A stretch of 64,000 bases of DNA from positions 37,550 through 101,549 of the forward strand of contig AZWL01000024.1 in assembly GCA_000514715.1 (NCBI GenBank), written 5' to 3'. The position numbers and the translations under genes are program-made. How positions within the stretch are numbered: the stretch's first letter is position 1; every line of letters begins with the position of its first letter. The DNA is from Streptomyces sp. CNH099. Its GTDB lineage: Bacteria > Actinomycetota > Actinomycetes > Streptomycetales > Streptomycetaceae. Below are positions 53,066 to 60,408 of the stretch, piece after piece. A model generated the notes under the pieces. That model was not told where the DNA came from. It saw only the letters and a program-made list of their open reading frames with translations, and did no database searches.

Positions 53066-53602
53066 ATGAGCACCAAGTGGAGCATCGTCAGCATCACTCG
53101 GGCCCACTTCGGTACGTACAGAAATGCACGCACAGATAGCCCAATGCCAACCGACTATCTTGCGTTCGTCGGGATACCGCTGGGAACGGCAATCTTCGCA
53201 GGCATCATGACCCATTTGGGTCATTTTCACCTGCGAGATATATCCAGGCTAATCGGTGGCATTGGGGTGTTCACAGCCTTGCTGTTTGGCCTACTGACGA
53301 ACACCTTTACATTAAGCCTGCGTGTTCGACGGGACGAGGGGCTAGACCCGGAGCATCCTGTGGTCACACAGGTCCGTGAACTCTTCTTCAACCTTGCATG
53401 GGCCGTCGTCGTCGGTTGCACACTCGTAACCTTACTGATCTTGGCAGCCGCAACTCATACAACGACGGCGGCACTCGGGCCCATCTGGACGTCGACACTC
53501 ACCTTCCTCGTCCTCCATCTCATGCTGACCATCTTCATGGCGTTGAAGAGACTCTGGTACGCGCACGAGAAGATCGCCAACTTGCCTCCAAAGCCCAACT
53601 GA
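53066..53602 (+). CDS. four-helix membrane protein paired with the 304-residue protein
   Basis: A 178-residue protein with four predicted membrane helices, at about 30-50, 60-80, 107-130 and 138-160. It has a basic N-terminal arm (RAHFGTYRNARTDSP) and a charged loop between helices 2 and 3 (RVRRDEGLDPEHP). The ATG at 53066 follows GGCGGAGGGG. It has TTA leucine codons 83 and 123, so it should need the bldA tRNA for good expression. No family is recognised. A small membrane protein behind a soluble partner is the layout of many effector/sensor pairs in phage defence, but that is inference. Confidence 0.75.
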   Translation: MSTKWSIVSITRAHFGTYRNARTDSPMPTDYLAFVGIPLGTAIFAGIMTHLGHFHLRDISRLIGGIGVFTALLFGLLTNTFTLSLRVRRDEGLDPEHPVVTQVRELFFNLAWAVVVGCTLVTLLILAAATHTTTAALGPIWTSTLTFLVLHLMLTIFMALKRLWYAHEKIANLPPKPN

Positions 53603-53771
53603 TTCGTTACCGGCCGAGGGCCCGGAAGAAGGGTTAGGGAGCCCGGCTATAGGACATGGTCATACCGCGAATCGCTCGCGGAATTACGCCTGAGAGGTGC
53701 GACCTTGTGACAGTGTGACGGCGGTGACTCCCCGCGGATGTTGCAGCTCATGCCTGCCAACGTTCGAAGGG

Positions 53772-54344
53772 TCAAGAAGTGCCGCTGTCGTCCTGTTCCT
53801 GTCGCGCCGGTGGGAGTAGAAGGTCGCGTTGGGGGTGTTGTTGGCCGGTTACGCGGCCGAAGACTCCTAGGTCTTCGCGGGCGGTGTCGTGGAAGGCGTT
53901 GATGCGCTGGAACACTGTGCGGTGTCGTTCGCGCCACTCGGCGAGTGTGCCTGTGGTGCGGCCGGTGGCCTGCCAGTCGATCTCCTGGGCAACCACGTTG
54001 ACCTCGTGGCCGGCTTCTACGACTCGGTCGCCGCCGAGGAGCATGATGCGCTCGAAGGCTCGGCCGCGGAGGCGGGTGGCTTCGGCCAGGTCCGCTGTGA
54101 GGTCCTGTTCGCTTCGTTCGGCCTCGTAGATGCCTTCTCGGTGTTGGTAGAGGGAGGAGGCGAGGAAGACGCAGGCGCGGACTTGGTCGATGTAGTCGCC
54201 GTAGGCGTCGAGCTTCCGGTCATCCCACCGGGTGTGCAGCTCGTGGCGGAGGCGTCGGCGCTCGGCGAGGGTGTTGGTCACGTAGGTCATGGCTGCGCCG
54301 AGGAGGACCGCGGAGATCGTGAGGAGTTGCTGACCCACCTCCAC
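53772..54344 (-). CDS. membrane-anchored helical protein of unknown function
   Basis: About 190 residues. One N-terminal membrane helix (LLTISAVLLGAAMTYVTNTL) is followed by a long charged helical region (ERRRLRHELHTRWDDRKLDA, EAERSEQDLTADLAEATRLR) that may form a coiled coil. The C-terminus is low complexity. Proteins of this layout are frequent as orphans in streptomycete elements. The start is uncertain: GTG 54344 with GGGGAGGGG upstream is preferred over TTG 54377. It converges with the cargo pair and is divergent from the methyltransferase gene. Confidence 0.65.
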   Translation of the reverse strand: MEVGQQLLTISAVLLGAAMTYVTNTLAERRRLRHELHTRWDDRKLDAYGDYIDQVRACVFLASSLYQHREGIYEAERSEQDLTADLAEATRLRGRAFERIMLLGGDRVVEAGHEVNVVAQEIDWQATGRTTGTLAEWRERHRTVFQRINAFHDTAREDLGVFGRVTGQQHPQRDLLLPPARQEQDDSGTS

Positions 54345-54498
54345 GTCGTTCCGCCCCTCCCCGGCCAGACTCGTCAAGACGTCTTGGGGATTCTAGGGAA
54401 CGGGGCGGTGTCGGGGAACGGCGTCCTGAGCCAGTCCTGAGGGCTCCTCGGTGGCGGGGTTATCGTTCGGGGTGACCCCTGGTGGAGAGGCATGCGCA

Positions 54499-55422
54499 AT
54501 GAGGAGCACGATCGCTAAGACGCTGGTCACCCTGGGCCGGCGGTACGTTCGCGACGCTCCGGTACCCGTGGGAAAGGCGGCGCTTGCTGCGCGCTACCTG
54601 AACCCGTATCTGCGCGATCACCCCAGGCAGCGGGTGGTGGAAGCGCGCTTCGGGGCGCGGTTCGCGGTCGACACGCGGGACCTCATTCAGCGGTACGTGT
54701 ACCTGTTCGGCGTCTGGGAGCCGCACATGACGGGCTGGCTGCAGCGCAGGCTCCGGCCCGGGGACACGTTCGTGGACGTGGGCGCCCACGTCGGGTACTT
54801 CAGCATGTTGGCGGCGGGGCTGGTTGGGGATGCCGGGCGCGTGGTGGCGGTCGAGGCGTCGCCGGAGTTCTACGGTCGGCTGCAGGGGCACGCCGATCTC
54901 AACGGTTTCGGCAACGTGCGTGCCGTCAACGCCGCGGTGTCCGACAGCCGGGAGACGCTGACGTTCATCCTGGCCAGCTCGATCAACACCGGGGCCAACA
55001 GCATCGTCCCGTACGACGGGCCGGTTGAGTCGTCGTTCGAGACCGAGGCCCGGCCATTGCCGGAGTTGCTGGAGTCGGACGAGGTCGCGCGGGCGCGGGT
55101 CATCAAGGTCGACGTCGAAGGGGCGGAGGGGAAGGTCGCTCGGGGCATGGCGCCGCTGCTGGACCAGCTCCGGCCCGATGCGGAGATCACGATCGAGGTG
55201 ACCCCGGAGCGGATGGCGCAGCTCGGCGACTCCGTAGAGGAGCTGATGGAGACCATGACGCGAGCTGGCTTCCACGCCTACCGCCTGGCCAACGACTACG
55301 CGCCGGCGAGCTATCCGCCGACGCTGCGGCAACCGCCGGCCGTCCCGACGCGGCTTCGGGGGAAGGTCGATGGAGAGAGCGACCTGATTTTTTCGAGGGT
55401 CGACGCGGACGACCTGCCGTGA
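54499..55422 (+). CDS. FkbM-family methyltransferase
   Basis: A 307-residue class I SAM-dependent methyltransferase. The SAM motif is FVDVGAHVGYFSMLAAGLVG, motif II is VVAVEASPEFYGRLQGHADL, and the FkbM-type VIKVDVEGAEGKVARGM follows. FkbM enzymes O-methylate sugars or small molecules. A substrate is not visible. A glycosyltransferase lies 2.4 kb away in the same element, so glycan modification is conceivable. ATG 54499 has GGAGAGG upstream. A bidirectional terminator follows. Confidence 0.9.
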   Translation: MRSTIAKTLVTLGRRYVRDAPVPVGKAALAARYLNPYLRDHPRQRVVEARFGARFAVDTRDLIQRYVYLFGVWEPHMTGWLQRRLRPGDTFVDVGAHVGYFSMLAAGLVGDAGRVVAVEASPEFYGRLQGHADLNGFGNVRAVNAAVSDSRETLTFILASSINTGANSIVPYDGPVESSFETEARPLPELLESDEVARARVIKVDVEGAEGKVARGMAPLLDQLRPDAEITIEVTPERMAQLGDSVEELMETMTRAGFHAYRLANDYAPASYPPTLRQPPAVPTRLRGKVDGESDLIFSRVDADDLP

Positions 55423-55434
55423 GCTGACGAAGAA

Positions 55435-55471
55435 GGGCCGACCCCGCCGCATCATGCGTCGGGGTCGGCCC
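55435..55471. terminator. bidirectional terminator
   Basis: GGGCCGACCCCG (55435-55446) pairs perfectly with CGGGGTCGGCCC (55460-55471) around a 13-base loop, between the methyltransferase gene and the convergent GntR-led cassette. Confidence 0.85.
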
Positions 55472-55490
55472 GTTCGTGTTGCCTTTCCGT

Positions 55491-55862
55491 TTACGGGTGT
55501 CGCAGTCTCAGCGCCGTGCGGAGTCTGCGGCGCCAGGTCCTATGCCGCTTGATGGGGTGTCGCGTCTCCTCGTCCAGCTTGTCGCTGAGCGTGCTGAGTC
55601 GCGTACCTCGGGACTCGGCGACCCGTAGAGCGTCGCGTAGGGATTCGCTGAGTCGCTGCGCGACGAATCTCAGCTCCGTTTCGCTCGCCTTCTCCGCGAG
55701 TACGTCGTTGGACATGCGCAGCACGTCGCTTCCCGTGTCGAGTTGCTGGCGCTCCACGGAGTCGGCGTACTGCGAGACCGATCCGCCCTCTTCTGCGTAG
55801 CAGGGTCGTCCCAGCTCGTTGACCCAGGGCAGCAACCGGAGCGTGTTTTGCGGTGTGTTCAT
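55491..55862 (-). CDS. unrecognised 123-residue protein of the GntR cassette
   Basis: It begins MNTPQNTLRLLPWVNELGRP and is mostly helical (SVSQYADSVERQQLDTGSDV, LRFVAQRLSESLRDALRVAE), ending in a strongly basic tail (HRTWRRRLRTALRLRHP). There is no signal or membrane helix and no known family. GGAGGCG precedes the ATG. It overlaps the 58-residue gene by four bases and is the last of three coupled genes led by a GntR regulator. Confidence 0.7.
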   Translation of the reverse strand: MNTPQNTLRLLPWVNELGRPCYAEEGGSVSQYADSVERQQLDTGSDVLRMSNDVLAEKASETELRFVAQRLSESLRDALRVAESRGTRLSTLSDKLDEETRHPIKRHRTWRRRLRTALRLRHP

Positions 55863-56035
55863 GTCTGCGCCTCCGCCTCTGCGTGGCGGCGCACGAGGTG
55901 CCGTTTCCGCAAGACGCGGATGTCCGTCTCCCGGCTCCAGTCGCATTCACTTCGCGCCTTGCGCAACTCCTGGGCGAACCACAGGCACCCTTCGCACGTC
56001 TCGCCTTCGACATGACTGCCGGGGTCGTCAGTCAC
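55859..56035 (-). CDS. 58-residue CxxC protein of the GntR cassette
   Basis: It starts at GTG 56035 (VTDDPGSHVEGETCEGCLWF), overlaps the GntR stop by eight bases, and ends in an ATGA overlap with the next gene. A single CEGC pair is followed by a charged helix (AQELRKARSECDWSRETDIR). The Cys pair could bind metal if the protein dimerises. No family is recognised. The double overlap is good evidence that it is a real gene. Confidence 0.65.
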   Translation of the reverse strand: MTDDPGSHVEGETCEGCLWFAQELRKARSECDWSRETDIRVLRKRHLVRRHAEAEAQT

Positions 56036-56837
56036 CTGATACCTCCTTGTCGCTCTCTGCCGGAGTGGGGCTGTGGACGAGCTGGATCGCTTCCTGCCGC
56101 TCGGCCGGCGGTGCTGAGGATTCGTCCTCGTCGCTGCGGAGCCCGATGTGCGTGGTGAAGACGGCCTCTGTGCACTGGCCTGGGAGGACGACCACCGCCG
56201 CTTCGACCACCCGGCCGGAGACATCGCTGAGGGTCCGTCCGATCACCAGCACCGTCGTCCGCTGGCTGATCTGCAGCGTGCGCGCCTCGCAGGGCATGGG
56301 CAGTCGCGCTACGAGGCGTTCTGTGCTGGACGCCAGTCGCACCCCCGCCGCTGTCAACTGCTGACGGATGTCGTGTCCCCAGGGGAGCTGGGGACGGTCC
56401 GGCGAGATGAGCCGGGCCAGCCGCGCCGGTACGTAGCTCCGGGTGACACTCCGGGGTCGGGTGCCCCGGCGGGCGAGGTAGGTGAACGCTGTCACCTTCT
56501 CGCCCTCCTCTACCCCGAGGAGGGCGGCGACGGAGGTGTCCGCCGTCGTCTCCGTCGTGCTGACCTCGGTGTTGAGTCCGTGCCAGCCCGTTGATCGTGC
56601 GGTGCCGAGGTAGGTCAGCCGGTCGGCGGGCCACCGTACGAAGTTGCCGCTGCCGTGGCGCTTGTCCACTAGGCCCTCGTTCTGGAGTTGTTCGAGTGCG
56701 AGCCTGAGGGTGGGGCGGCTGACGCCGTACTGATCTGCAAGTTTGTCCTCGGAAGGGAGGCGCTTGCCGTTCGGGTAACTCCCCTGGCGGATCTGGTTTC
56801 TCATCTGCTCCGCGACGTCCTGGAAGTAGGTCGCCAT
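56028..56837 (-). CDS. GntR-family (HutC/UTRA) transcriptional repressor
   Basis: A 269-residue regulator. The N-terminal GntR winged helix has AEQMRNQIRQGSYPNGKRLP then SEDKLADQYGVSRPTLRLAL and the wing GLVDKRHGSGNFV. The C-terminal UTRA domain binds an effector (RSVTRSYVPARLARLISPDR). ATG 56837 has a full GGAGGTGATC ribosome site. A perfect 14-bp-armed palindrome lies about 120 bp upstream. It is the first gene of a three-gene unit and is about as long as the KorSA-type GntR at 58580, to which it is only distantly similar. Confidence 0.9.
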   Translation of the reverse strand: MATYFQDVAEQMRNQIRQGSYPNGKRLPSEDKLADQYGVSRPTLRLALEQLQNEGLVDKRHGSGNFVRWPADRLTYLGTARSTGWHGLNTEVSTTETTADTSVAALLGVEEGEKVTAFTYLARRGTRPRSVTRSYVPARLARLISPDRPQLPWGHDIRQQLTAAGVRLASSTERLVARLPMPCEARTLQISQRTTVLVIGRTLSDVSGRVVEAAVVVLPGQCTEAVFTTHIGLRSDEDESSAPPAERQEAIQLVHSPTPAESDKEVSGD

Positions 56838-56960
56838 GCGTGTGATCACCTCCAGTCGGCTCGTGTGGCAGCAGGGGGAACGTGGGGCCGACCCGTGCCG
56901 TGTCTGCGAGTGGGCATGAGGAGGTGCCTCCCTCATGAGCAATCCGGGAGGAGAAGCCAA

Positions 56961-56992
56961 CGCAACTCCTTAAGTTATCTTAAGGAGTTGCG
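56961..56992. promoter_or_regulatory. perfect palindrome operator of the GntR cassette
   Basis: CGCAACTCCTTAAG (56961-56974), loop TTAT, CTTAAGGAGTTGCG (56979-56992). The arms are exact. The CTTAAGGAGTT half (56979-56989) recurs exactly at 59517-59527, upstream of the second GntR gene. Confidence 0.8.
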
Positions 56993-56994
56993 TC

Positions 56995-57063
56995 ATGAAG
57001 TCAAGCCGGACAACTCCGTGCGCAGGAGATCTGCGCCGCGCCTCGGCTTCGCGGCTGGGTTAG
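56995..57063 (+). CDS. possible 22-residue peptide overlapping the operator leader
   Basis: ATG 56995 lies seven bases after AAGGAG, which is itself part of the operator palindrome. The frame encodes MKSSRTTPCAGDLRRASASR plus LG and stop. If made, it could be a leader for the HAD gene at 57197. It is short enough to be chance. Confidence 0.2.
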   Translation: MKSSRTTPCAGDLRRASASRLG

Positions 57064-57196
57064 AGCCTGGCGGCTCTTGCTCTGCATAAGCTGTCGGGCC
57101 GAACTGCCGTTGCGCCGTGCGGTCACGACCGGGTGTTGAGGCGTTGGAAGTCTGGCGTAGGAAGGCTCAAGACCTGCGGGAGGAGGCTGGCGCAGC

Positions 57197-57694
57197 ATGA
57201 CCGATCACGTGCTGCGGCCGCTGCTGTTCCTCGACGTCGATGGACCGTTGCTTCCGTTCGGCGACGCCCCACAGCACGAGCCGGGCAGTGCGGCCCACCA
57301 TGCGCACTTGGCGGGGCTCAGCCGCGCGTTGGGGGCTCGGCTGGCGGCGCTGCCGTGCGAACTTGTCTGGGCCTCGACCTGGGAGGACGGGGCCAACGAG
57401 GAGGTGGCGCCGCGGTTGGGACTGCCGCGGCTGGCGGTCGTGAACTGGCCGGAACCGTCCGGCGAGCGTGAGCGGGTGGACCGGTGGTTCGGGCTGCACT
57501 GGAAGACACAAGCCCTGGTGGAATGGGCGGCCGGACGCTCGTTCGCCTGGGTCGATGACGAGATCACCGATGCCGATCAGGACTGGGTGTCGGCGCACTA
57601 TCGCGGGCAAGCCCTCCTCCACCGCGTCGAGTCCTACCGAGGACTCACCAACGCGGACTTCAAGGCCCTTGAAGCATGGCTGCGAGCAGCCTGA
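57197..57694 (+). CDS. HAD-fold protein (HAD_SAK-type)
   Basis: A 165-residue HAD-superfamily domain. Motif I is LLFLDVDGPLLPFG with the nucleophile Asp. VWASTWEDGANEEVAPRLGL supplies motif II, and FAWVDDEITDADQDW supplies the acidic motif IV. It resembles the HAD domain found alone in actinobacteria and in Swiss-army-knife RNA-repair proteins, so a nucleic-acid 3'/5' phosphatase role is possible. GGAGGAGG precedes ATG 57197. Confidence 0.8.
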   Translation: MTDHVLRPLLFLDVDGPLLPFGDAPQHEPGSAAHHAHLAGLSRALGARLAALPCELVWASTWEDGANEEVAPRLGLPRLAVVNWPEPSGERERVDRWFGLHWKTQALVEWAAGRSFAWVDDEITDADQDWVSAHYRGQALLHRVESYRGLTNADFKALEAWLRAA

Positions 57695-57815
57695 GCCCTC
57701 CACCACCCACCCGCAACGCGCCCCCTTCCAGAAGCGCCCACGGTGCGCAGTGAGGCGCGGCGCTTCCATGGCGCATGCTCTGTTTGTGTCTGCTGCGGGT
57801 GGCCGCGGGGCAGGG

Positions 57816-58583
57816 TCAGCCGTTGACCGGGGTGGTCCAGTCGAACTGCGACAGGGTGTGGGCTCTGGCTGCGATGACGGACATGCGGGCTTCCAGCTCT
57901 GCTGTGTTGCTGTGGGACGCCTGGCTGGTCATCTGGCCTGGCCACTTGCGGTACAGGAGACCTGCCTCGCGAATGAACCAACCCCGGCTGACCGCGTCGA
58001 GGGCGAGGAGGAGGCCCGTGTCCTCCGAGGCGGGCAGGGCCATCCAGCCGCCGAGGGCGAGGAGGAGGTCACGGCGTACGCAGAGGGTTGCGGGGTGGAC
58101 CTGGGCGCGGAAGTCGTTGGCCTCCCAGTGTTCCAGCACCGCCCCGCGCCCTAGCGGGCCGTCGTCCGGGTCCTGGTCGAAGCCGACTGTCGAGCCGTCC
58201 GGGAGAAGGTCGAGGACGCGGGAAGTCGTCCAGGCGACATCGGGGTTGGCGTCGAGGACGGCGATGTCTCGGGCCAGTGCACCGGGGGTGAGTTGGTCGT
58301 CGGCGTCGAGGACCTTGACGTACTCGCCGTGTGCCTCGGCGAGTGCCATGGTGCGGGTGACGCCGGGGCCGCCGCCGCGGCCCTGGCGGAATGTCACGCG
58401 GACGTCGTTCGGGACGTGCGGCGCTACCTCCCCGCCCGTGCCGTCTTCCCGGATCGACCAGTGCCACTCCCAGTCGGCCGGAAGCTCCTGCGTCTCCAGC
58501 GACTTGTACGCATCCTGCAGGTACGCGGCGGACGGGGCGTGGACTGCGGTGACGACGGAGATGCGGTGGGTCATCGGGCTCAC
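57816..58583 (-). CDS. family 2 glycosyltransferase
   Basis: A 255-residue GT-A glycosyltransferase. It has the nucleotide-sugar start ISVVTAVHAPSAAYLQDAYKSL, the DXD-like metal site KVLDADDQLTPGAL, and an acceptor-side segment LPASEDTGLLLALDAVSRGW. No membrane helix is seen, so it acts in the cytosol on a soluble or membrane-face acceptor. GTG 58583 overlaps the stop of the upstream GntR gene (GTGA), with ATG 58574 as an alternative start. The coupling to a repressor suggests its level is tightly set. Confidence 0.85.
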   Translation of the reverse strand: MSPMTHRISVVTAVHAPSAAYLQDAYKSLETQELPADWEWHWSIREDGTGGEVAPHVPNDVRVTFRQGRGGGPGVTRTMALAEAHGEYVKVLDADDQLTPGALARDIAVLDANPDVAWTTSRVLDLLPDGSTVGFDQDPDDGPLGRGAVLEHWEANDFRAQVHPATLCVRRDLLLALGGWMALPASEDTGLLLALDAVSRGWFIREAGLLYRKWPGQMTSQASHSNTAELEARMSVIAARAHTLSQFDWTTPVNG

Positions 58584-59368
58584 CACCGGTCCAGCGGCGT
58601 GACGACGTGCACGTGGGTCCGGTCGCCCGGCAGCGTGAGGTCCGAGATCTCCACCGGCCGGTCGGTCGTGTCGTACGAGATCTTGCGTGCCAGGAGGACG
58701 GGCATCCCCGGCGGTAGCTCCAGTTCTTCCGCCTCCTCCGGCGTCGGCGGGCGGGTGGTGTAGCGCTCCTCGATGCGGTCCAGCTCGATGCCGACCGTGA
58801 GGAGCTGGTTCATGGTGCCGCCCGGCCACGGCTCGTTCGTCTCGTCCAGAAGGTCCGGGTTCTCGGCGACGACTTCGCGGACGAGGTACGAGGTGACCAG
58901 GGCGAACGGCGCCCGCTCGGCGGCGTAGCGCGTGCGGTAGGTGCGCTCGACGAGCGCCGTGCCTTCCGGCACGCCGAAGGCTTCGGCTATGTCCTTCGAC
59001 GCTTCCGTCTCCCGGTATGAGGCGTGGAAGACCAGGTCATCGACCTGCAGGCCGGTGTCGTACTCGGTCGCGCCGGTCTTCTGCCGGCGCTCTTCCGGCT
59101 CGCGGGCGCGGTCCTTCTCCCACTGGTGGCGTTCGTTGGTCCGCAGCACCGTGCTCCGCGGCTGGCGGACGAAGCTGCCCCTGCCGTGCTGCTTGTCGAT
59201 CAGCCCTTCGTACTGCAGCACCCGCAGGGCGGATTGCACGGTCGGCCCGCTCTTCCCGTACCGCTCCACCAGCTCCGCTTCGGAGGGGAGTCGGTCGCCG
59301 GGTTTGAGGTCGCCGTCGCGGATCGACCGGCGTAGGTCGTTCGCGATGCGTTCGTATTCCTTCGCCAC
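58580..59368 (-). CDS. GntR-family (UTRA) repressor, KorSA-like
   Basis: A 262-residue GntR/UTRA regulator, with HTH YERIANDLRRSIRDGDLKPG then RLPSEAELVERYGKSGPTVQ and a UTRA domain to the end. Its place before the transfer genes is that of KorSA in pSAM2, which represses the transfer and replication activator. The start is GTG 59368. Three CTCCTNAAGAGG sites lie 70-160 bp upstream, in the gap it shares with the divergent transfer block. It is followed by a coupled glycosyltransferase gene. Confidence 0.88.
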   Translation of the reverse strand: MAKEYERIANDLRRSIRDGDLKPGDRLPSEAELVERYGKSGPTVQSALRVLQYEGLIDKQHGRGSFVRQPRSTVLRTNERHQWEKDRAREPEERRQKTGATEYDTGLQVDDLVFHASYRETEASKDIAEAFGVPEGTALVERTYRTRYAAERAPFALVTSYLVREVVAENPDLLDETNEPWPGGTMNQLLTVGIELDRIEERYTTRPPTPEEAEELELPPGMPVLLARKISYDTTDRPVEISDLTLPGDRTHVHVVTPLDRW

Positions 59369-59437
59369 GGCCCGTGTCCCTTGTCGTTGTCTCAGAGCCC
59401 CAGGTGAAGGGCGCTGTCACCTGATACCAGCCTAGCG

Positions 59438-59525
59438 CTCCTAAAGAGGACTTGACGAGTTGAGCGACGTACGTCATAGTCAAAGTGCTCCTCAAGAGGA
59501 CTTGATGACTTGACCTCTTAAGGAG
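59438..59525. promoter_or_regulatory. operator cluster of the KorSA-like repressor
   Basis: CTCCTAAAGAGG (59438-59449) and CTCCTCAAGAGG (59488-59499) are direct copies 50 bp apart, inside longer 27-bp repeats (59437-59463 and 59487-59513) with three mismatches. A third copy, CCTCTTAAGGAG (59514-59525), is inverted. The cluster lies between the repressor and the transfer operon. The 50-bp period puts the two direct copies nearly five helix turns apart. Confidence 0.75.
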
Positions 59526-59666
59526 TTACCTCGAACGGTCTGCACCTTGAGAACTCCACAGCGTGACGAGCGAACGAGTGCTTTTGATCTTCGGCACCGC
59601 TGCCAAGTGGCGTCGGAGGTCATGACCACTCGCTCCGCCCGGTGCAACTCCACACGAAGGGTTCTT

Positions 59667-60044
59667 ATGTGGCTCGCGATCGGTGACATCGTCCAAGAGC
59701 ACGGCGGCAGCAACGCCCTCGGCGCCGTCGTCGGCGTCGCCTCCCACGGCGCCGGCCGCTTCGTCCTTGTCGACTTCCCCGGTATCGGCGTCCGCCCGAT
59801 GGCGCCCGACGTTCTGACGGTCGCCGCCCGGCGGGCCGCGCCCGCGTCGCTCGGCCGGGGGCTGGTGGCGCTGTCCGCGCTGGTGGTGGCCGTGTTCGTG
59901 ACGTACGTCAGCTGCCGGGCCGCGTACGAGGCCGGGGCCGGGTGGCCGCTGGCCTTCCTGGCGGGCCACGGGGCCTTCGCCGCCGTGGTGACCACGCACC
60001 GCGGGCTGCAGCGGCTCACCGGTCCGCGGCGCTTCCGTATCTGA
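59667..60044 (+). CDS. small membrane protein of the transfer block
   Basis: A 125-residue protein. The N-terminal part (MWLAIGDIVQEHGGSNALGA ... VLVDFPGIGVRPMAPDVLTV) is soluble and looks like a small beta domain. Two helices then cross the membrane (LVALSALVVAVFVTYVSCRA and WPLAFLAGHGAFAAVVTTHR). ATG 59667 follows GAAGGG. It is the first gene after the KorSA-like operators and runs toward tra. Similar short membrane proteins lie beside tra in AICEs and are thought to assist mycelial spread (Spd), but no homology is claimed. Confidence 0.7.
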   Translation: MWLAIGDIVQEHGGSNALGAVVGVASHGAGRFVLVDFPGIGVRPMAPDVLTVAARRAAPASLGRGLVALSALVVAVFVTYVSCRAAYEAGAGWPLAFLAGHGAFAAVVTTHRGLQRLTGPRRFRI

Positions 60045-60126
60045 CCACCCGCGCCGGGGCGGCGGCCGACGGGTCACGAAGCCCGCCGCCCCGGCTCGCC
60101 CATCCCATCGAGGAGGCAGACAGATC

Positions 60127-60408
60127 ATGCGTGCTGAAGACGGCGGCCAGGGGACGGCCCTGGACGTCTTCGAGTCCGAGGCGTTAAGGCTCGGCTTCGA
60201 GACCACGTGGGCCGAGGACTTCCGCAGGTTGTTCCTCGGCCCGGCTAGGCCGGTCGAGTCGACGGAGGACCGCGCGGCGCGGCTCGCCGCCGCCGACGAC
60301 GTCCTGGCCGAACTGCAGGAGGGCGCGGGCGACGAAGTCGCCCGGTCCAACGCCCGCTACGCCGCGCGGCTCCGGCGGTACGCCAGGGCCCGCCGGTGGG
60401 CGGCATGA
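60127..60408 (+). CDS. small helical protein of the transfer block
   Basis: A 93-residue, mainly helical, charged protein (LRLGFETTWAEDFRRLFLGP, then EDRAARLAAADDVLAELQEG and a basic end ARYAARLRRYARARRWAA). There is no known family. Codon 20 is TTA, so translation depends on the bldA tRNA. GAGGAGG precedes the ATG. It overlaps the next gene by four bases (ATGA). Confidence 0.75.
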   Translation: MRAEDGGQGTALDVFESEALRLGFETTWAEDFRRLFLGPARPVESTEDRAARLAAADDVLAELQEGAGDEVARSNARYAARLRRYARARRWAA

